NCBI RefSeq assembly: GCF_001488575.1
Contig: NZ_LN831302.1
Location: forward strand, 1,364,001-1,428,000
DNA from: Halobacterium hubeiense
Lineage (GTDB): Archaea; Halobacteriota; Halobacteria; Halobacteriales; Halobacteriaceae
Reading direction: 5' to 3'
Length of the DNA stretch: 64,000 nucleotides
Shown here: positions 17,228-24,354 of the stretch, in pieces
Layout: each line of letters starts with the position of its first letter
Numbering within the stretch: the stretch's first letter is position 1
Position numbers and translations under genes: made by a program
The notes under the pieces: generated by a model
Database searches by the model: none
Seen by the model: the letters and a program-made list of their open reading frames with translations, nothing else
What the model was told of the DNA's origin: nothing

Positions 17228-17704
17228 ATGAACGTCGCCCTCGGTGGGACGTTCGACCCGATTCACGACGGCCACCGCAAGCTCTTCGAGCGCGCGTTCG
17301 AACTCGGTGACGTCACCGTCGGGTTGACCAGCGACGAACTCGCCGCACAGACGCGCAGCGTCGACCGCGCGGTCCGGCCGTTCGAGGAACGCGAGCAGGA
17401 CCTCCAGGACGAACTCGCGGCCATCGCCGGGGACTACGGCAGCGAGTTCGAGGTGCGGAAGCTGGAGGAGCCCACCGGCATCGCCACGGAGCCCAAATTC
17501 GACGTGCTCGTGGTCTCGCCGGAGACGAAGGCGACGGGCGAGCGCATCAACGACATCCGCGAGGAGCGCGGCCACGACCCGCTGGACATCGAAGTCGTCG
17601 ACCACGTCCGCGCCGAGGACGGCGACATCATCTCCTCGACGCGCATCGTGCAAGGAGAAATCGACGAACACGGCAACATCACGCCCGACCGCGACGGCCG
17701 CTAG
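17228..17704 (+). CDS. coaD: Phosphopantetheine adenylyltransferase (archaeal type)
   Basis: A 158-aa nucleotidyltransferase that converts 4'-phosphopantetheine to dephospho-CoA. The N-terminal GGTFDPIHDGHRKL carries the HxGH-like site in its archaeal form (TFDPIHDGH), and the C-terminal ISSTRIV is the second nucleotide-binding motif. Length and motifs fit archaeal PPAT, which is only distantly related to bacterial CoaD. A TATA-like taaacg lies about 30 nt upstream. Its stop codon lies 1 nt from that of the convergent TFB-like gene. Confidence 0.93.
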   Translation: MNVALGGTFDPIHDGHRKLFERAFELGDVTVGLTSDELAAQTRSVDRAVRPFEEREQDLQDELAAIAGDYGSEFEVRKLEEPTGIATEPKFDVLVVSPETKATGERINDIREERGHDPLDIEVVDHVRAEDGDIISSTRIVQGEIDEHGNITPDRDGR

Positions 17705-17705
17705 T

Positions 17706-18014
17706 CTACCACGTGGGCGCGTCGAACCCGGCTTCCTCCAGTAACTCCTTCCACCGCTGCTGGATGGCGAGCCGGGAGACGTCGGCGGCCTCGGCGACCG
17801 CGGTCTGGGAGCGCTGGTCGCCCGCGATGAGCGCGCCCGCGTAGACGCTGGCCGCGACGACCGCGGGCTTCGACCGCTCCTCGCCCGGCGTCGCCGACAG
17901 GAAGAGGTCTTTGGCAGTCGTCTTCGCTTCCGCGTCCAGTTCCAGCTCGCCAGCGACGCTGTCGAGGTCGTCCAGCCACCGTTGTTGGTCGAACTCGTCG
18001 CCCGCCCGGTACAT
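17706..18014 (-). CDS. Truncated TFB-like (transcription initiation factor IIB family) protein
   Basis: A 102-aa protein corresponding to a single cyclin-like repeat of TFB, including the C-terminal helix-turn-helix region (TAVAEAADVSRLAIQQRWKE). The zinc ribbon, B-reader/B-linker and one of the two cyclin repeats are absent. It cannot recruit RNA polymerase the way a full TFB (about 300 aa) does. It may bind TBP or BRE-like DNA and act as a modulator. The ATG at 18014 gives a compact protein; upstream sequence has no TFB features. Confidence 0.8.
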   Translation of the reverse strand: MYRAGDEFDQQRWLDDLDSVAGELELDAEAKTTAKDLFLSATPGEERSKPAVVAASVYAGALIAGDQRSQTAVAEAADVSRLAIQQRWKELLEEAGFDAPTW

Positions 18015-18163
18015 ACCCCTCCCTTCGGCGCGCCGCACGTAAATCTTCGCCGGCGAACTCGGGGCAAATCGAGTGAATCCGGCGCGACGGTCTCGACGCT
18101 TGAAGGGCCGGGCGGACCTCGTGGCGACCACCGATCCCACCGCTCGCGCTCGCAGTCGCGTTC

Positions 18164-18544
18164 GTGGAACTGTTCGCCGGAACGCCCGCGCAGGCCGGCC
18201 CCATCGACGACTCCGTGGTCGTGTTCGCGGGGAGCCTGCTCGTCGGCGGCGTCGCCATCCACGTCGCCGCCAGCTACGTCGCCGGCGCCGGCGAGTACGG
18301 GGACGCGGTCCTCACCGCGCTGTTCGGCGCTATCGCGTGGGCGCTCCTCGACGGCGTGCCGCTGGTCGGCGGCCTGCTCGCGCTCGTCGCGTGGGTCGGC
18401 GTCATCAAGTGGCGCTACCCCGTCGGCTGGACGCGCGCCGCCATCATCGGCGTCGCCGCGTGGGCCGTCGCAACCGTCGTGCTCGCCGCGCTCACGCTCG
18501 TCGGCGTCGGGTCGCTCGACGCGCTCGGCGTCCCCGGGACGTAA
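18164..18544 (+). CDS. Small integral membrane protein
   Basis: A 126-aa protein with about four hydrophobic helices (around residues 15-40, 45-62, 66-80, 90-118) and almost no charged residues between them except KWRYPVGWTR. I do not recognise the family with certainty. The GTG at 18164 is the only plausible start: an in-frame stop lies at 18101-18103 and no ATG, GTG or TTG lies between. It ends 40 nt before tRNA-Leu. Confidence 0.6.
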   Translation: MELFAGTPAQAGPIDDSVVVFAGSLLVGGVAIHVAASYVAGAGEYGDAVLTALFGAIAWALLDGVPLVGGLLALVAWVGVIKWRYPVGWTRAAIIGVAAWAVATVVLAALTLVGVGSLDALGVPGT

Positions 18545-18583
18545 CGCAATTCTCATTTGCCTGCCTCGGATACGTCGGAGTGC

Positions 18584-18667
18584 GCGCGGGTAGCCAAGCC
18601 AGGAAAAGGCGTAGCGCTTAGGACGCTATCCCGTAGGGGTCCGCCGGTTCAAATCCGGTCCCGCGCA
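18584..18667 (+). tRNA. tRNA-Leu (anticodon UAG)
   Basis: A class II tRNA. The acceptor 18584-18590 (GCGCGGG) pairs with 18660-18666. The anticodon stem TAGCG/CGCTA encloses the loop CTTAGGA, giving anticodon TAG. There is a long variable arm, a T-arm CCGG-TTCAAAT-CCGG, and discriminator A at 18667. No intron and no encoded CCA. Its 3' end is duplicated twice downstream (see repeats). Confidence 0.95.
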
Positions 18668-18668
18668 C
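18645..18668 (+). repeat. tRNA-Leu 3'-end repeat, copy 1 (inside the tRNA)
   Basis: The T-arm plus acceptor 3' strand of tRNA-Leu and the following C. This 24-nt segment recurs exactly at 18757-18780, and 22 nt of it recur at 19031-19052. It is the classical core of a tRNA-located attachment site for a tyrosine-recombinase element. Confidence 0.85.
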
Positions 18669-18716
18669 TGACTGAGTTTTCGAGCGAAGCGAGAAAACGA
18701 AGGAGGGAGCAGGCAC

Positions 18717-18768
18717 GGATTTGAACCCTGGAAGACGAGCGTAGCGAGTCTTCCTTCGGTTCAAATCC
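18717..18768. repeat. 52-nt nested palindrome built from two head-to-head tRNA T-arms
   Basis: An inverted T-arm copy (18717-18727, ggatttgaacc) faces a direct copy (18758-18768). Inside, GGAAGAC (18730-18736) pairs with GTCTTCC (18748-18754) around an 11-nt loop. Both arms are perfect, with only 2-3 nt mismatched between them. Confidence 0.8.
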
Positions 18769-18780
18769 GGTCCCGCGCAC
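18757..18780 (+). repeat. tRNA-Leu 3'-end repeat, copy 2 (att-like)
   Basis: Exact 24-nt repeat of 18645-18668, 112 nt downstream. It is followed by unrelated sequence, as expected of an attachment-site half left by an integrated element. Confidence 0.85.
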
Positions 18781-19030
18781 GTACCTTTTTGCGCCTCGGG
18801 CGTCCTCGCTCACTCCGCTCTCACGGCTCCCGCTGGTCGCCGTTCGAGTACTCCGAGGCCTCCCGCTGGTCGGCCTCGCGCTCGCTGCGGGCACCGCTCG
18901 GCGCAAAAATCTACGCTAAAAAGGCTGAACGCTCGGCTCCGCCTCGCGTTCAGTGAATCGCGCTCACTGCGTTCGCGCGAATGCTCGACAGCTAACTCTC
19001 ACTCCTGAAGTGAGCGAGCATTTCTCGCAA

Positions 19031-19052
19031 CGGTTCAAATCCGGTCCCGCGC
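19031..19052 (+). repeat. tRNA-Leu 3'-end repeat, copy 3 (att-like)
   Basis: 22-nt exact repeat of the tRNA-Leu 3' end, 274 nt after copy 2. The copy diverges just before the tRNA discriminator base, where C replaces A. Confidence 0.8.
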
Positions 19053-19148
19053 CTCTGGAGCGTGAACGAGGGACACCGCTCCAGTTCCACTTTCAGTCCG
19101 GTTGGGTCGCCTTTTTGCCGTGACGCGGCGTGTGCATGGAGTGAAGCT

Positions 19149-19298
19149 ATGTCTACGGAATCCCAGTTGCTCGGCGCGTGCCCGGAGTGCGGGGCGGCCA
19201 TCCCGCCGGGCGCGGTGCTCGTGGAGTACGAGCGCGACGACGGCCCGGTGGTGTACGCGGAGTGTCCGGAGTGCGTGGAGCCGGTTCACCCAAGTTAG
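19149..19298 (+). CDS. Small CPxCG zinc-binding protein
   Basis: A 49-aa protein with CPECG (residues 11-15) and CPEC (39-42), one zinc-ribbon-like site separated by a short beta region (VLVEYERDDGPVVYAE). It belongs to the abundant small CPxCG-type proteins of halophiles; I am not certain of the specific family. The ATG at 19149 follows directly on the tRNA-fragment tract; a longer frame from 19062 would read through the tRNA-derived region and is unlikely. Confidence 0.7.
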   Translation: MSTESQLLGACPECGAAIPPGAVLVEYERDDGPVVYAECPECVEPVHPS

Positions 19299-19349
19299 TG
19301 GTTCTCACGCGTAGTTAGCGGCACGCGGCTTCGTGCTTCCGAACGCTTT

Positions 19350-19363
19350 TGACTGAATAGTCA
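19350..19363. promoter_or_regulatory. Possible TetR operator / promoter dyad
   Basis: GACTGAATAGTCAG contains the inverted halves GACT and AGTC around a short centre, about 20 nt before the tetR-like ATG and overlapping the expected TATA position. Autoregulation is typical for TetR proteins; the assignment is inference from position and symmetry. Confidence 0.35.
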
Positions 19364-19383
19364 GTAAGTCCGGTAAGACCAGT

Positions 19384-19980
19384 ATGGCGGCGCAACCGAC
19401 CGACGAGATTCTGGAGGCGACGTATCGCGCGCTCTGCGAGCACGGCTACGCGGACCTCACCGTGCAGGACATCGCGGACAACTCCGAGAAGAGCAAGGCG
19501 ACGATTCACTACCACTACGACAGCAAGCACGACCTCTTCGAGGCGTTCCTGGAGGACCTCTACGACGACTACACCGACCACGTCGACGACGTCTCCGGGG
19601 AGACCCACCGCGAGCAGTTGCTCGCGCTCGTGGAGTTCTCGCTGGCGGAGGGCGGCGACGTCCCCGGCATCGACTTCCGGACGGCGATGCTGGAAATCAA
19701 GGCGCAGGCGCCCTACGACGAGGGGTTCCGGGAGCGACTCACTGACTTCGACGGCTACCTCGCCGACCGCATCGAGTCGGTCGTCGCGGCCGGCGTCGAG
19801 GCCGGCGAGTTCCGCGACGACGTGGACCCCGAGACGACCGCGGAGTTCCTCGTGACGACCATCAAGGGCGCGCACACGCGGCGCGTCTCCGTGAACCACC
19901 CGCTGGACCGGATTCGGGAGACGCTCGCGGAGTACGTCGAGACCCGTCTGGTCGCCGACGGCGCCGAGGTGACGGCCTGA
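19384..19980 (+). CDS. TetR/AcrR family transcriptional regulator
   Basis: A 198-aa protein with an N-terminal three-helix DNA-binding domain (about residues 8-55). Its recognition region is TVQDIADNSEKSKATIHYHY, followed by DLFEAFLEDLYDDY, the standard TetR pattern. The C-terminal ligand-binding helical domain has no obvious identity. The MATE transporter gene starts within its stop codon (TGATG), so it very likely regulates that exporter in response to a substrate. Upstream gactgaatagtcag (about 19350-19363) is a near-palindrome and a possible operator. Confidence 0.92.
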   Translation: MAAQPTDEILEATYRALCEHGYADLTVQDIADNSEKSKATIHYHYDSKHDLFEAFLEDLYDDYTDHVDDVSGETHREQLLALVEFSLAEGGDVPGIDFRTAMLEIKAQAPYDEGFRERLTDFDGYLADRIESVVAAGVEAGEFRDDVDPETTAEFLVTTIKGAHTRRVSVNHPLDRIRETLAEYVETRLVADGAEVTA

Positions 19981-21452
19981 TGGGGCTGCGGAGTAGCCTC
20001 GCGGCCGCGTTCAAGGGCCCCGAGGAGTTCGACCTGACGTCGGGCGGCATCGGGAAGCCGCTGTTCTTCCTCGCGATGCCCATCGTCGTCACGAACCTCT
20101 TCCAGACGGCGTACAACCTCGCGGACACGTTCTGGCTCGGCCAGTACAACACCGACGCCCTCGCCGCCATCAGCTTCGCGTTCCCGATGGTGTTCCTGCT
20201 CATCTCCCTTGGCATGGGCATCTCGGTGGCCGGCAGCGTCCTCGTCGCCCAGTACACCGGCGCCGGCGAAGAGCGACAGGCCGAGTACGCCGCCTCCCAG
20301 ACGGTCACGTTCGCGGTCCTCGCGTCGCTGCTGTTGGGCGGCGTCGGCTACTTCTTCGTCGGGGACTTCCTCTCGTTGATGGGCGCGTCCGCGGACGTCC
20401 TCCCGCTGGCGTCCAGTTACATGGAGGTCGTCGCGCTCGGGCTGGCGGCGATGTTCGGGTTCGCCGTGTTCATCGCGCTGATGCGCGGCTACGGGGACAC
20501 CATCACGCCGATGCTGGTGATGTTCGGGTCGGTCGTGCTGAACATCGTCATCGACCCGTTCCTCATCTTCGGGTGGACCGTCGTGGAGAACGCGCCCGTC
20601 GTCGGCACGGTCGCGTTCCCCGAGATGGGGATTCAGGGGGCGGCGGTTGCAACGGTCTCTTCGCGCGCGCTCGCGCTCGTGGTCGGCCTCGCCATCATGT
20701 TCCGCGGCAACCGCGGCATCGAAATCAACCTCCGGGACATGGCGCCGGACTTCGGGTACCTCCGGCGGCTCGCCCGCATCGGCGTCCCCGCGTCCATCGA
20801 GGGGACGGGGCGCGCGCTCTCGATGAACCTCCTGCTGTTCATCGTCGCGACGTTCTCCGACCCCGTGGTGGCCGCGTACGGCATCGGTACGCGGGTGTTC
20901 TCGGTCATCGTGCTCCCGGCCATCGCCGTCGCCCGCGGCGTCGAAACCATGACCGGGCAGAACATCGGGTCCGGGAAGCCCGACCGCGCGGAGGCCGCCG
21001 CGGCCCTCGCCGCGAAAGTCCTGTTCGGCCTCCTCACGGTGGTCGGCGTCCTCGTGTTCCTGGCGCCCGAACCCATCGTCTCCGTGTTCGTCGGCGCCGG
21101 CCAGGAGAACGCCGACCAGGTGGTCTCCATCGGCGCGGAGTTCCTCCGGTACGTCGCGCTCACGTTCGGGTTCATCGGCATCATGCGGGCGTACACCGGG
21201 AGCTTCCGCGGCGCCGGGAAGACGCTGACCGCGGCCGCCATCTCCGTGCTGACCCTCGGCGTGATTCGCTTCCCGGTGGCGTGGGTCTCCGCGGAGTCGC
21301 TGGGCGAGACCGGCATCTGGCTGTCGTTCGCGGTCTCGAACGTCGTCGGCGCCGCCATCGCCTACCTGTGGTACCGGCGCGGCACGTGGCGCGACGTCGA
21401 CCTCACGGACTCGGAGGTCGCCGGCGCGGACGCCGCCACGACCGACGACTAG
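19980..21452 (+). CDS. MATE family efflux transporter
   Basis: A 490-aa transporter with 12 predicted helices in two homologous halves. The N-terminal segment SGGIGKPLFFLAMPIVVTNL, the TAYNLADTFWLG helix and the later MTGQNIGSGKPDRAE loop are diagnostic for MATE proteins of the archaeal/NorM-DinF branch. It exports cationic compounds by Na+ or H+ antiport. The ATG at 19980 overlaps the stop of the TetR gene, making one coupled operon. Confidence 0.93.
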   Translation: MGLRSSLAAAFKGPEEFDLTSGGIGKPLFFLAMPIVVTNLFQTAYNLADTFWLGQYNTDALAAISFAFPMVFLLISLGMGISVAGSVLVAQYTGAGEERQAEYAASQTVTFAVLASLLLGGVGYFFVGDFLSLMGASADVLPLASSYMEVVALGLAAMFGFAVFIALMRGYGDTITPMLVMFGSVVLNIVIDPFLIFGWTVVENAPVVGTVAFPEMGIQGAAVATVSSRALALVVGLAIMFRGNRGIEINLRDMAPDFGYLRRLARIGVPASIEGTGRALSMNLLLFIVATFSDPVVAAYGIGTRVFSVIVLPAIAVARGVETMTGQNIGSGKPDRAEAAAALAAKVLFGLLTVVGVLVFLAPEPIVSVFVGAGQENADQVVSIGAEFLRYVALTFGFIGIMRAYTGSFRGAGKTLTAAAISVLTLGVIRFPVAWVSAESLGETGIWLSFAVSNVVGAAIAYLWYRRGTWRDVDLTDSEVAGADAATTDD

Positions 21453-21494
21453 CGACCTGCACTTCTTTCGGGAGGCGCGTCGAACCCACCGTCG

Positions 21495-22103
21495 ATGCCC
21501 GATTGGTCTCGCCGACGTGCCCTCCACGCACTCGGAACGGCGACGGCGGTAGCGCTCGCTGGGTGTAGCAGCAGCGACGACGACGGTTTCGAGGAGCCGC
21601 CCGGCGGCGGGCGGGGCGACCGAGTAACCGACTACGAACTCCGAACCGTGCGCGCGTCCGCCGCCGAGCCCGTGTTCTGGAAGGGCGAGCGACCCGCTGA
21701 CGGGGAACCGTCGGTCGGCGGCCACGCGTACGTCGCCACCGAGGACGACCTCGCGGACGTCTCGTTCGGTGACGGCGGGCCGGCCGAGGAGCTGGAGGCG
21801 TTCGTGCGCGCGACCGACTACGGCTCGGAGTCCGCGCTCCTCCAGCAGCGGCCGGTCCGGGAGTGCTACGACCTCCGCTTCCGCGGCGTGTGGCGGGAGG
21901 ATGACGGCTTCCAGACGTCGTTCTGTTCGTACCTGCGACCCGCGGACGTGGCCTGTTCGAGCGGCGACAGGCAGACCGTCGCGGTCGCCATCCGGTTCCC
22001 GTTCGTCGAGGACGACGTCACGTCGATGGGGTCGAGCTGGAGCAGCAGCTGCGATAGACGCCCCGACCCGGTCGTCGCCGACAGCGGGGGTGACGAGTCG
22101 TGA
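21495..22103 (+). CDS. Tat-exported lipoprotein of unknown function (A)
   Basis: A 202-aa protein. The N-terminal twin-arginine signal (WSRRRALHALGTATAVALAGC) ends in a lipobox with the lipid-attachment Cys at about residue 24, so it should be anchored on the outer face of the membrane. The mature part is acidic and rich in Cys (CYDLRF, SFCSY, ACSS, SSCDRR), suggesting one or two disulfides. No known domain recognised. The downstream lipoprotein begins in its stop codon (GTGA). Confidence 0.75.
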   Translation: MPDWSRRRALHALGTATAVALAGCSSSDDDGFEEPPGGGRGDRVTDYELRTVRASAAEPVFWKGERPADGEPSVGGHAYVATEDDLADVSFGDGGPAEELEAFVRATDYGSESALLQQRPVRECYDLRFRGVWREDDGFQTSFCSYLRPADVACSSGDRQTVAVAIRFPFVEDDVTSMGSSWSSSCDRRPDPVVADSGGDES

Positions 22104-23455
22104 CCGAGCGGAGCCGGCGCGCGTTCCTCGCGGCCGCGGGGAGCGCCGCGCTCGCGACGACGGCGGGGTGTTCGGACCTGCCGGTCGTCGGGGACGACAA
22201 CGGGGGCGTCGAGTACGACACCGAGCGGTTGCAGTCCGTCGCCGAGCCGGACGCAGAGCCCGCGTCGCCGACGTACCCCGGTCCCGTCCCGGACGCGCTC
22301 GCGGCCGACCACTACGAGCGCGGCCGCGAACTGCTCGCCGCGGTGCCGGCGGAGCCGGAGATTCCGAACGAGGCCGTCGCGGAGGAAGTCGCGGCTGACC
22401 GCGCGGGCGTCGCCGACGCGCTCGCGGACCCACCCGGGGACGTCGCCACGCTCGACGCGCTGGACGAGTGGCGCCGCGACCGCGCGGAGGCCGCCGAGGT
22501 CCGGGGTGCCTACGCGGCCGCGACCGGAACCATCGACCCCGAGGCGCTGCGGGAGCGCCGCGCGGCGGTGCGCGAGGACCTCCACGCGTTCCGCGGCGAC
22601 TGGGCGTACGAGGCGCAGAGCGTCGTCGAAGCGGTCGTCGTCCACGAGCGGCTGGAGCTGCTCGCGCGGGACGCCGAGAACGCGTTGGTCGCCGAGCAGC
22701 GGTTCCCGGACGACCCGAAGCGCGCGGTCTCGACGGTGGGTTCGCTGGTCCGCGGCGTGGAGGCGGCGAGCGCGAACGTAGCCGACGCCGCCGCGCTGCG
22801 GGACGCCTACCGGGAGTCGTCGATGACCAGCTACCGGGACGCCGTCGCGACCGCCGCGTCGCGGTTGCAGGCGGTGACACTGTCCACGCGGCGCCGCGTC
22901 GCGCCGTACGTCGACGCCGAGGCCGAACCGGCGGACTTCGACCGAGAAATCACTGACACGCCGGCCGAGCGGTTGTTCAGCCGGGCGGCGCTGGACGCAC
23001 GGACCGCCGTGGAGACCACCGAGTCGGCGTTCGGCCGCGACGAGTACGCGCAGGCGGTGACCCGCAGCGGCCGCGCGCTCGTCGCACTCGTGGCGCTCGA
23101 AGCCGCCGTCGAGGCAATCCGGGACGGCGAGTACGGGATGCCGTCCTCGACGGAGGCCGTCGTCGAAGCGCGCCAGCGGGCCGTGGACGCGCTCGAAGCG
23201 GTCGCCGCGGGGCCGCTGGCCGACCGCTTCGCGTGGCAGGCGCGACAGACGTTCGACGACGCCGACCACGAACTCGGCGGCTACCGCAACTACGAGTACG
23301 ACGACGACCACCCGGACCGCGACGACGTCCGGGACGCGGTCGCGAACTACGCGCTCGTCGCTCACGCCGCCGACGCGGTCGCGACCGTCGCCGAGCGCGT
23401 CCGCGACGAACTGCGGGCCGCGGCCGGCGAGGACGGCGACTCCGGGTCGGCGTGA
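22100..23455 (+). CDS. Tat-exported lipoprotein of unknown function (B)
   Basis: A 451-aa protein with a Tat signal (RSRRAFLAAAG) and lipobox TAGC (Cys about residue 24). The mature part is almost entirely alpha-helical with long Ala/Glu/Arg heptad-like stretches (about 80-400), so a coiled-coil or helical-bundle surface protein is likely. No catalytic motif seen. It is translationally coupled to the preceding lipoprotein by a GTG start overlapping its TGA. The two probably work together at the cell surface. Confidence 0.75.
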   Translation: MTERSRRAFLAAAGSAALATTAGCSDLPVVGDDNGGVEYDTERLQSVAEPDAEPASPTYPGPVPDALAADHYERGRELLAAVPAEPEIPNEAVAEEVAADRAGVADALADPPGDVATLDALDEWRRDRAEAAEVRGAYAAATGTIDPEALRERRAAVREDLHAFRGDWAYEAQSVVEAVVVHERLELLARDAENALVAEQRFPDDPKRAVSTVGSLVRGVEAASANVADAAALRDAYRESSMTSYRDAVATAASRLQAVTLSTRRRVAPYVDAEAEPADFDREITDTPAERLFSRAALDARTAVETTESAFGRDEYAQAVTRSGRALVALVALEAAVEAIRDGEYGMPSSTEAVVEARQRAVDALEAVAAGPLADRFAWQARQTFDDADHELGGYRNYEYDDDHPDRDDVRDAVANYALVAHAADAVATVAERVRDELRAAAGEDGDSGSA

Positions 23456-23507
23456 GGCCGGCGAATCACGGCAGGCGACTGTCAGACGGGCGGACGACGG
23501 GCGCTAA

Positions 23508-23515
23508 CCTTTTTG
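23508..23515 (+). promoter_or_regulatory. TATA-like box of the dacZ operon
   Basis: The T-run cctttttg lies 26-33 nt before the dacZ ATG at 23541, giving a leaderless transcript that would carry dacZ and the two downstream membrane genes. Confidence 0.5.
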
Positions 23516-23540
23516 CGCGTGGGGCGGCTTCCTCCAGTAA

Positions 23541-24353
23541 ATGGCCAGGCCACCGGAACTCCTCGAGGACGTGCTCGACGGCATCGACGCGTTGCTCGTG
23601 TTCTCGCCGAGCGGCGCGTACTACGACCGCGTGAAAGACGTCGAAGGTGCGGACGTGGTGGTCGTCGCCACGGAGAACGCCGTCGGCGCGGAGACGTTCG
23701 TGGAGCTGCCGCTGGCGTTCGAGGACGTCAAAGAGCGCATCCGGTTCGGCATCGAGGGCGCGCTCTCGGAGGGCGTCGTCGAGGACGGCGACGCGCTCGG
23801 CTGTGCGGCGCCGCTGTTCGGCGACGACGTCGACATGGTCGCGCGCACGAAAGTCGACGAGTCCCGTCACTCCGGCATCTACGACCTGTTCGCGAACTCG
23901 CGGGCCGAGCCCGGCGTCATCCGGGACGTCTTCGAGGTCGCCATCGAACTCGGGAACAAGGGACAGAAGGGCGAGCCCGTCGGCGCGCTGTTCGTCGTCG
24001 GGGACGCCGGGAAGGTGATGAACAAGTCCCGGCCGCTCTCCTACAACCCCTTCGAGAAGAGCCACGTCCACGTCGGCGACCCCATCGTGAACGTGATGCT
24101 CAAGGAGTTCTCGCGGCTGGACGGCGCGTTCGTCATCAGCGACTCCGGGAAGATCGTGAGCGCGTACCGCTACCTCGAACCGGGCGCGGAGGGCACGGAC
24201 ATCCCGAAGGGACTGGGCGCGCGCCACATGGCCGCGGGCGCCATCACGCGGGACACGACCGCGGTCGCCATCGTGCTCTCGGAGTCCGACGGCCTCGTGC
24301 GGGCGTTCAAGGGTGGCGAACTCGTCCTCGAACTGGACCCCGAGGAGTACTGA
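23541..24353 (+). CDS. dacZ: Diadenylate cyclase DacZ
   Basis: Makes cyclic di-AMP from two ATP. 270 aa. The C-terminal DAC domain shows the catalytic DGA (194-196) in LDGAFVISDSG and the RH motif (R228, H229) in LGARHMAAG. The N-terminal half is the archaeal DacZ-specific domain (about 1-125). It matches the euryarchaeal enzyme shown in Haloferax to be essential and dose-sensitive, with effects on osmotic behaviour. It heads an operon with an MscS-like channel (1 nt spacing). Confidence 0.93.
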   Translation: MARPPELLEDVLDGIDALLVFSPSGAYYDRVKDVEGADVVVVATENAVGAETFVELPLAFEDVKERIRFGIEGALSEGVVEDGDALGCAAPLFGDDVDMVARTKVDESRHSGIYDLFANSRAEPGVIRDVFEVAIELGNKGQKGEPVGALFVVGDAGKVMNKSRPLSYNPFEKSHVHVGDPIVNVMLKEFSRLDGAFVISDSGKIVSAYRYLEPGAEGTDIPKGLGARHMAAGAITRDTTAVAIVLSESDGLVRAFKGGELVLELDPEEY

Positions 24354-24354
24354 C

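Larger units (their letters stand above)
18668..19148. other. Non-coding tract of tRNA fragments and hairpins (likely integration scar)
   Basis: About 480 nt with no convincing gene. It contains two direct copies and one inverted copy of the tRNA-Leu 3' end. It also contains two hairpins sharing the loop GAGCG(A/T)AGCGA (18676-18698 and 18730-18754), an inverted pair TTTTTGCGCC (18786-18795) / GGCGCAAAAA (18900-18909), and a CTCACT/AGTGAG hairpin near 19001-19018. Minus-strand frames here translate the tRNA end as RGTGFEP and are artefacts. The tract looks like residue left by repeated integration and excision at the tRNA. Confidence 0.7.

Noticed and set aside
18649-19289. Minus-strand small frames containing RGTGFEP
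   Set aside because: These translate the reverse complement of the tRNA-Leu 3' end and its repeats, a well-known artefact in halophile annotations.
19755-22880. 1041-aa minus-strand frame across TetR, MATE and lipoprotein genes
   Set aside because: Low-complexity Arg/Pro-rich then His/Glu/Arg-rich translation and opposite to four well-supported genes; no start signal or family.
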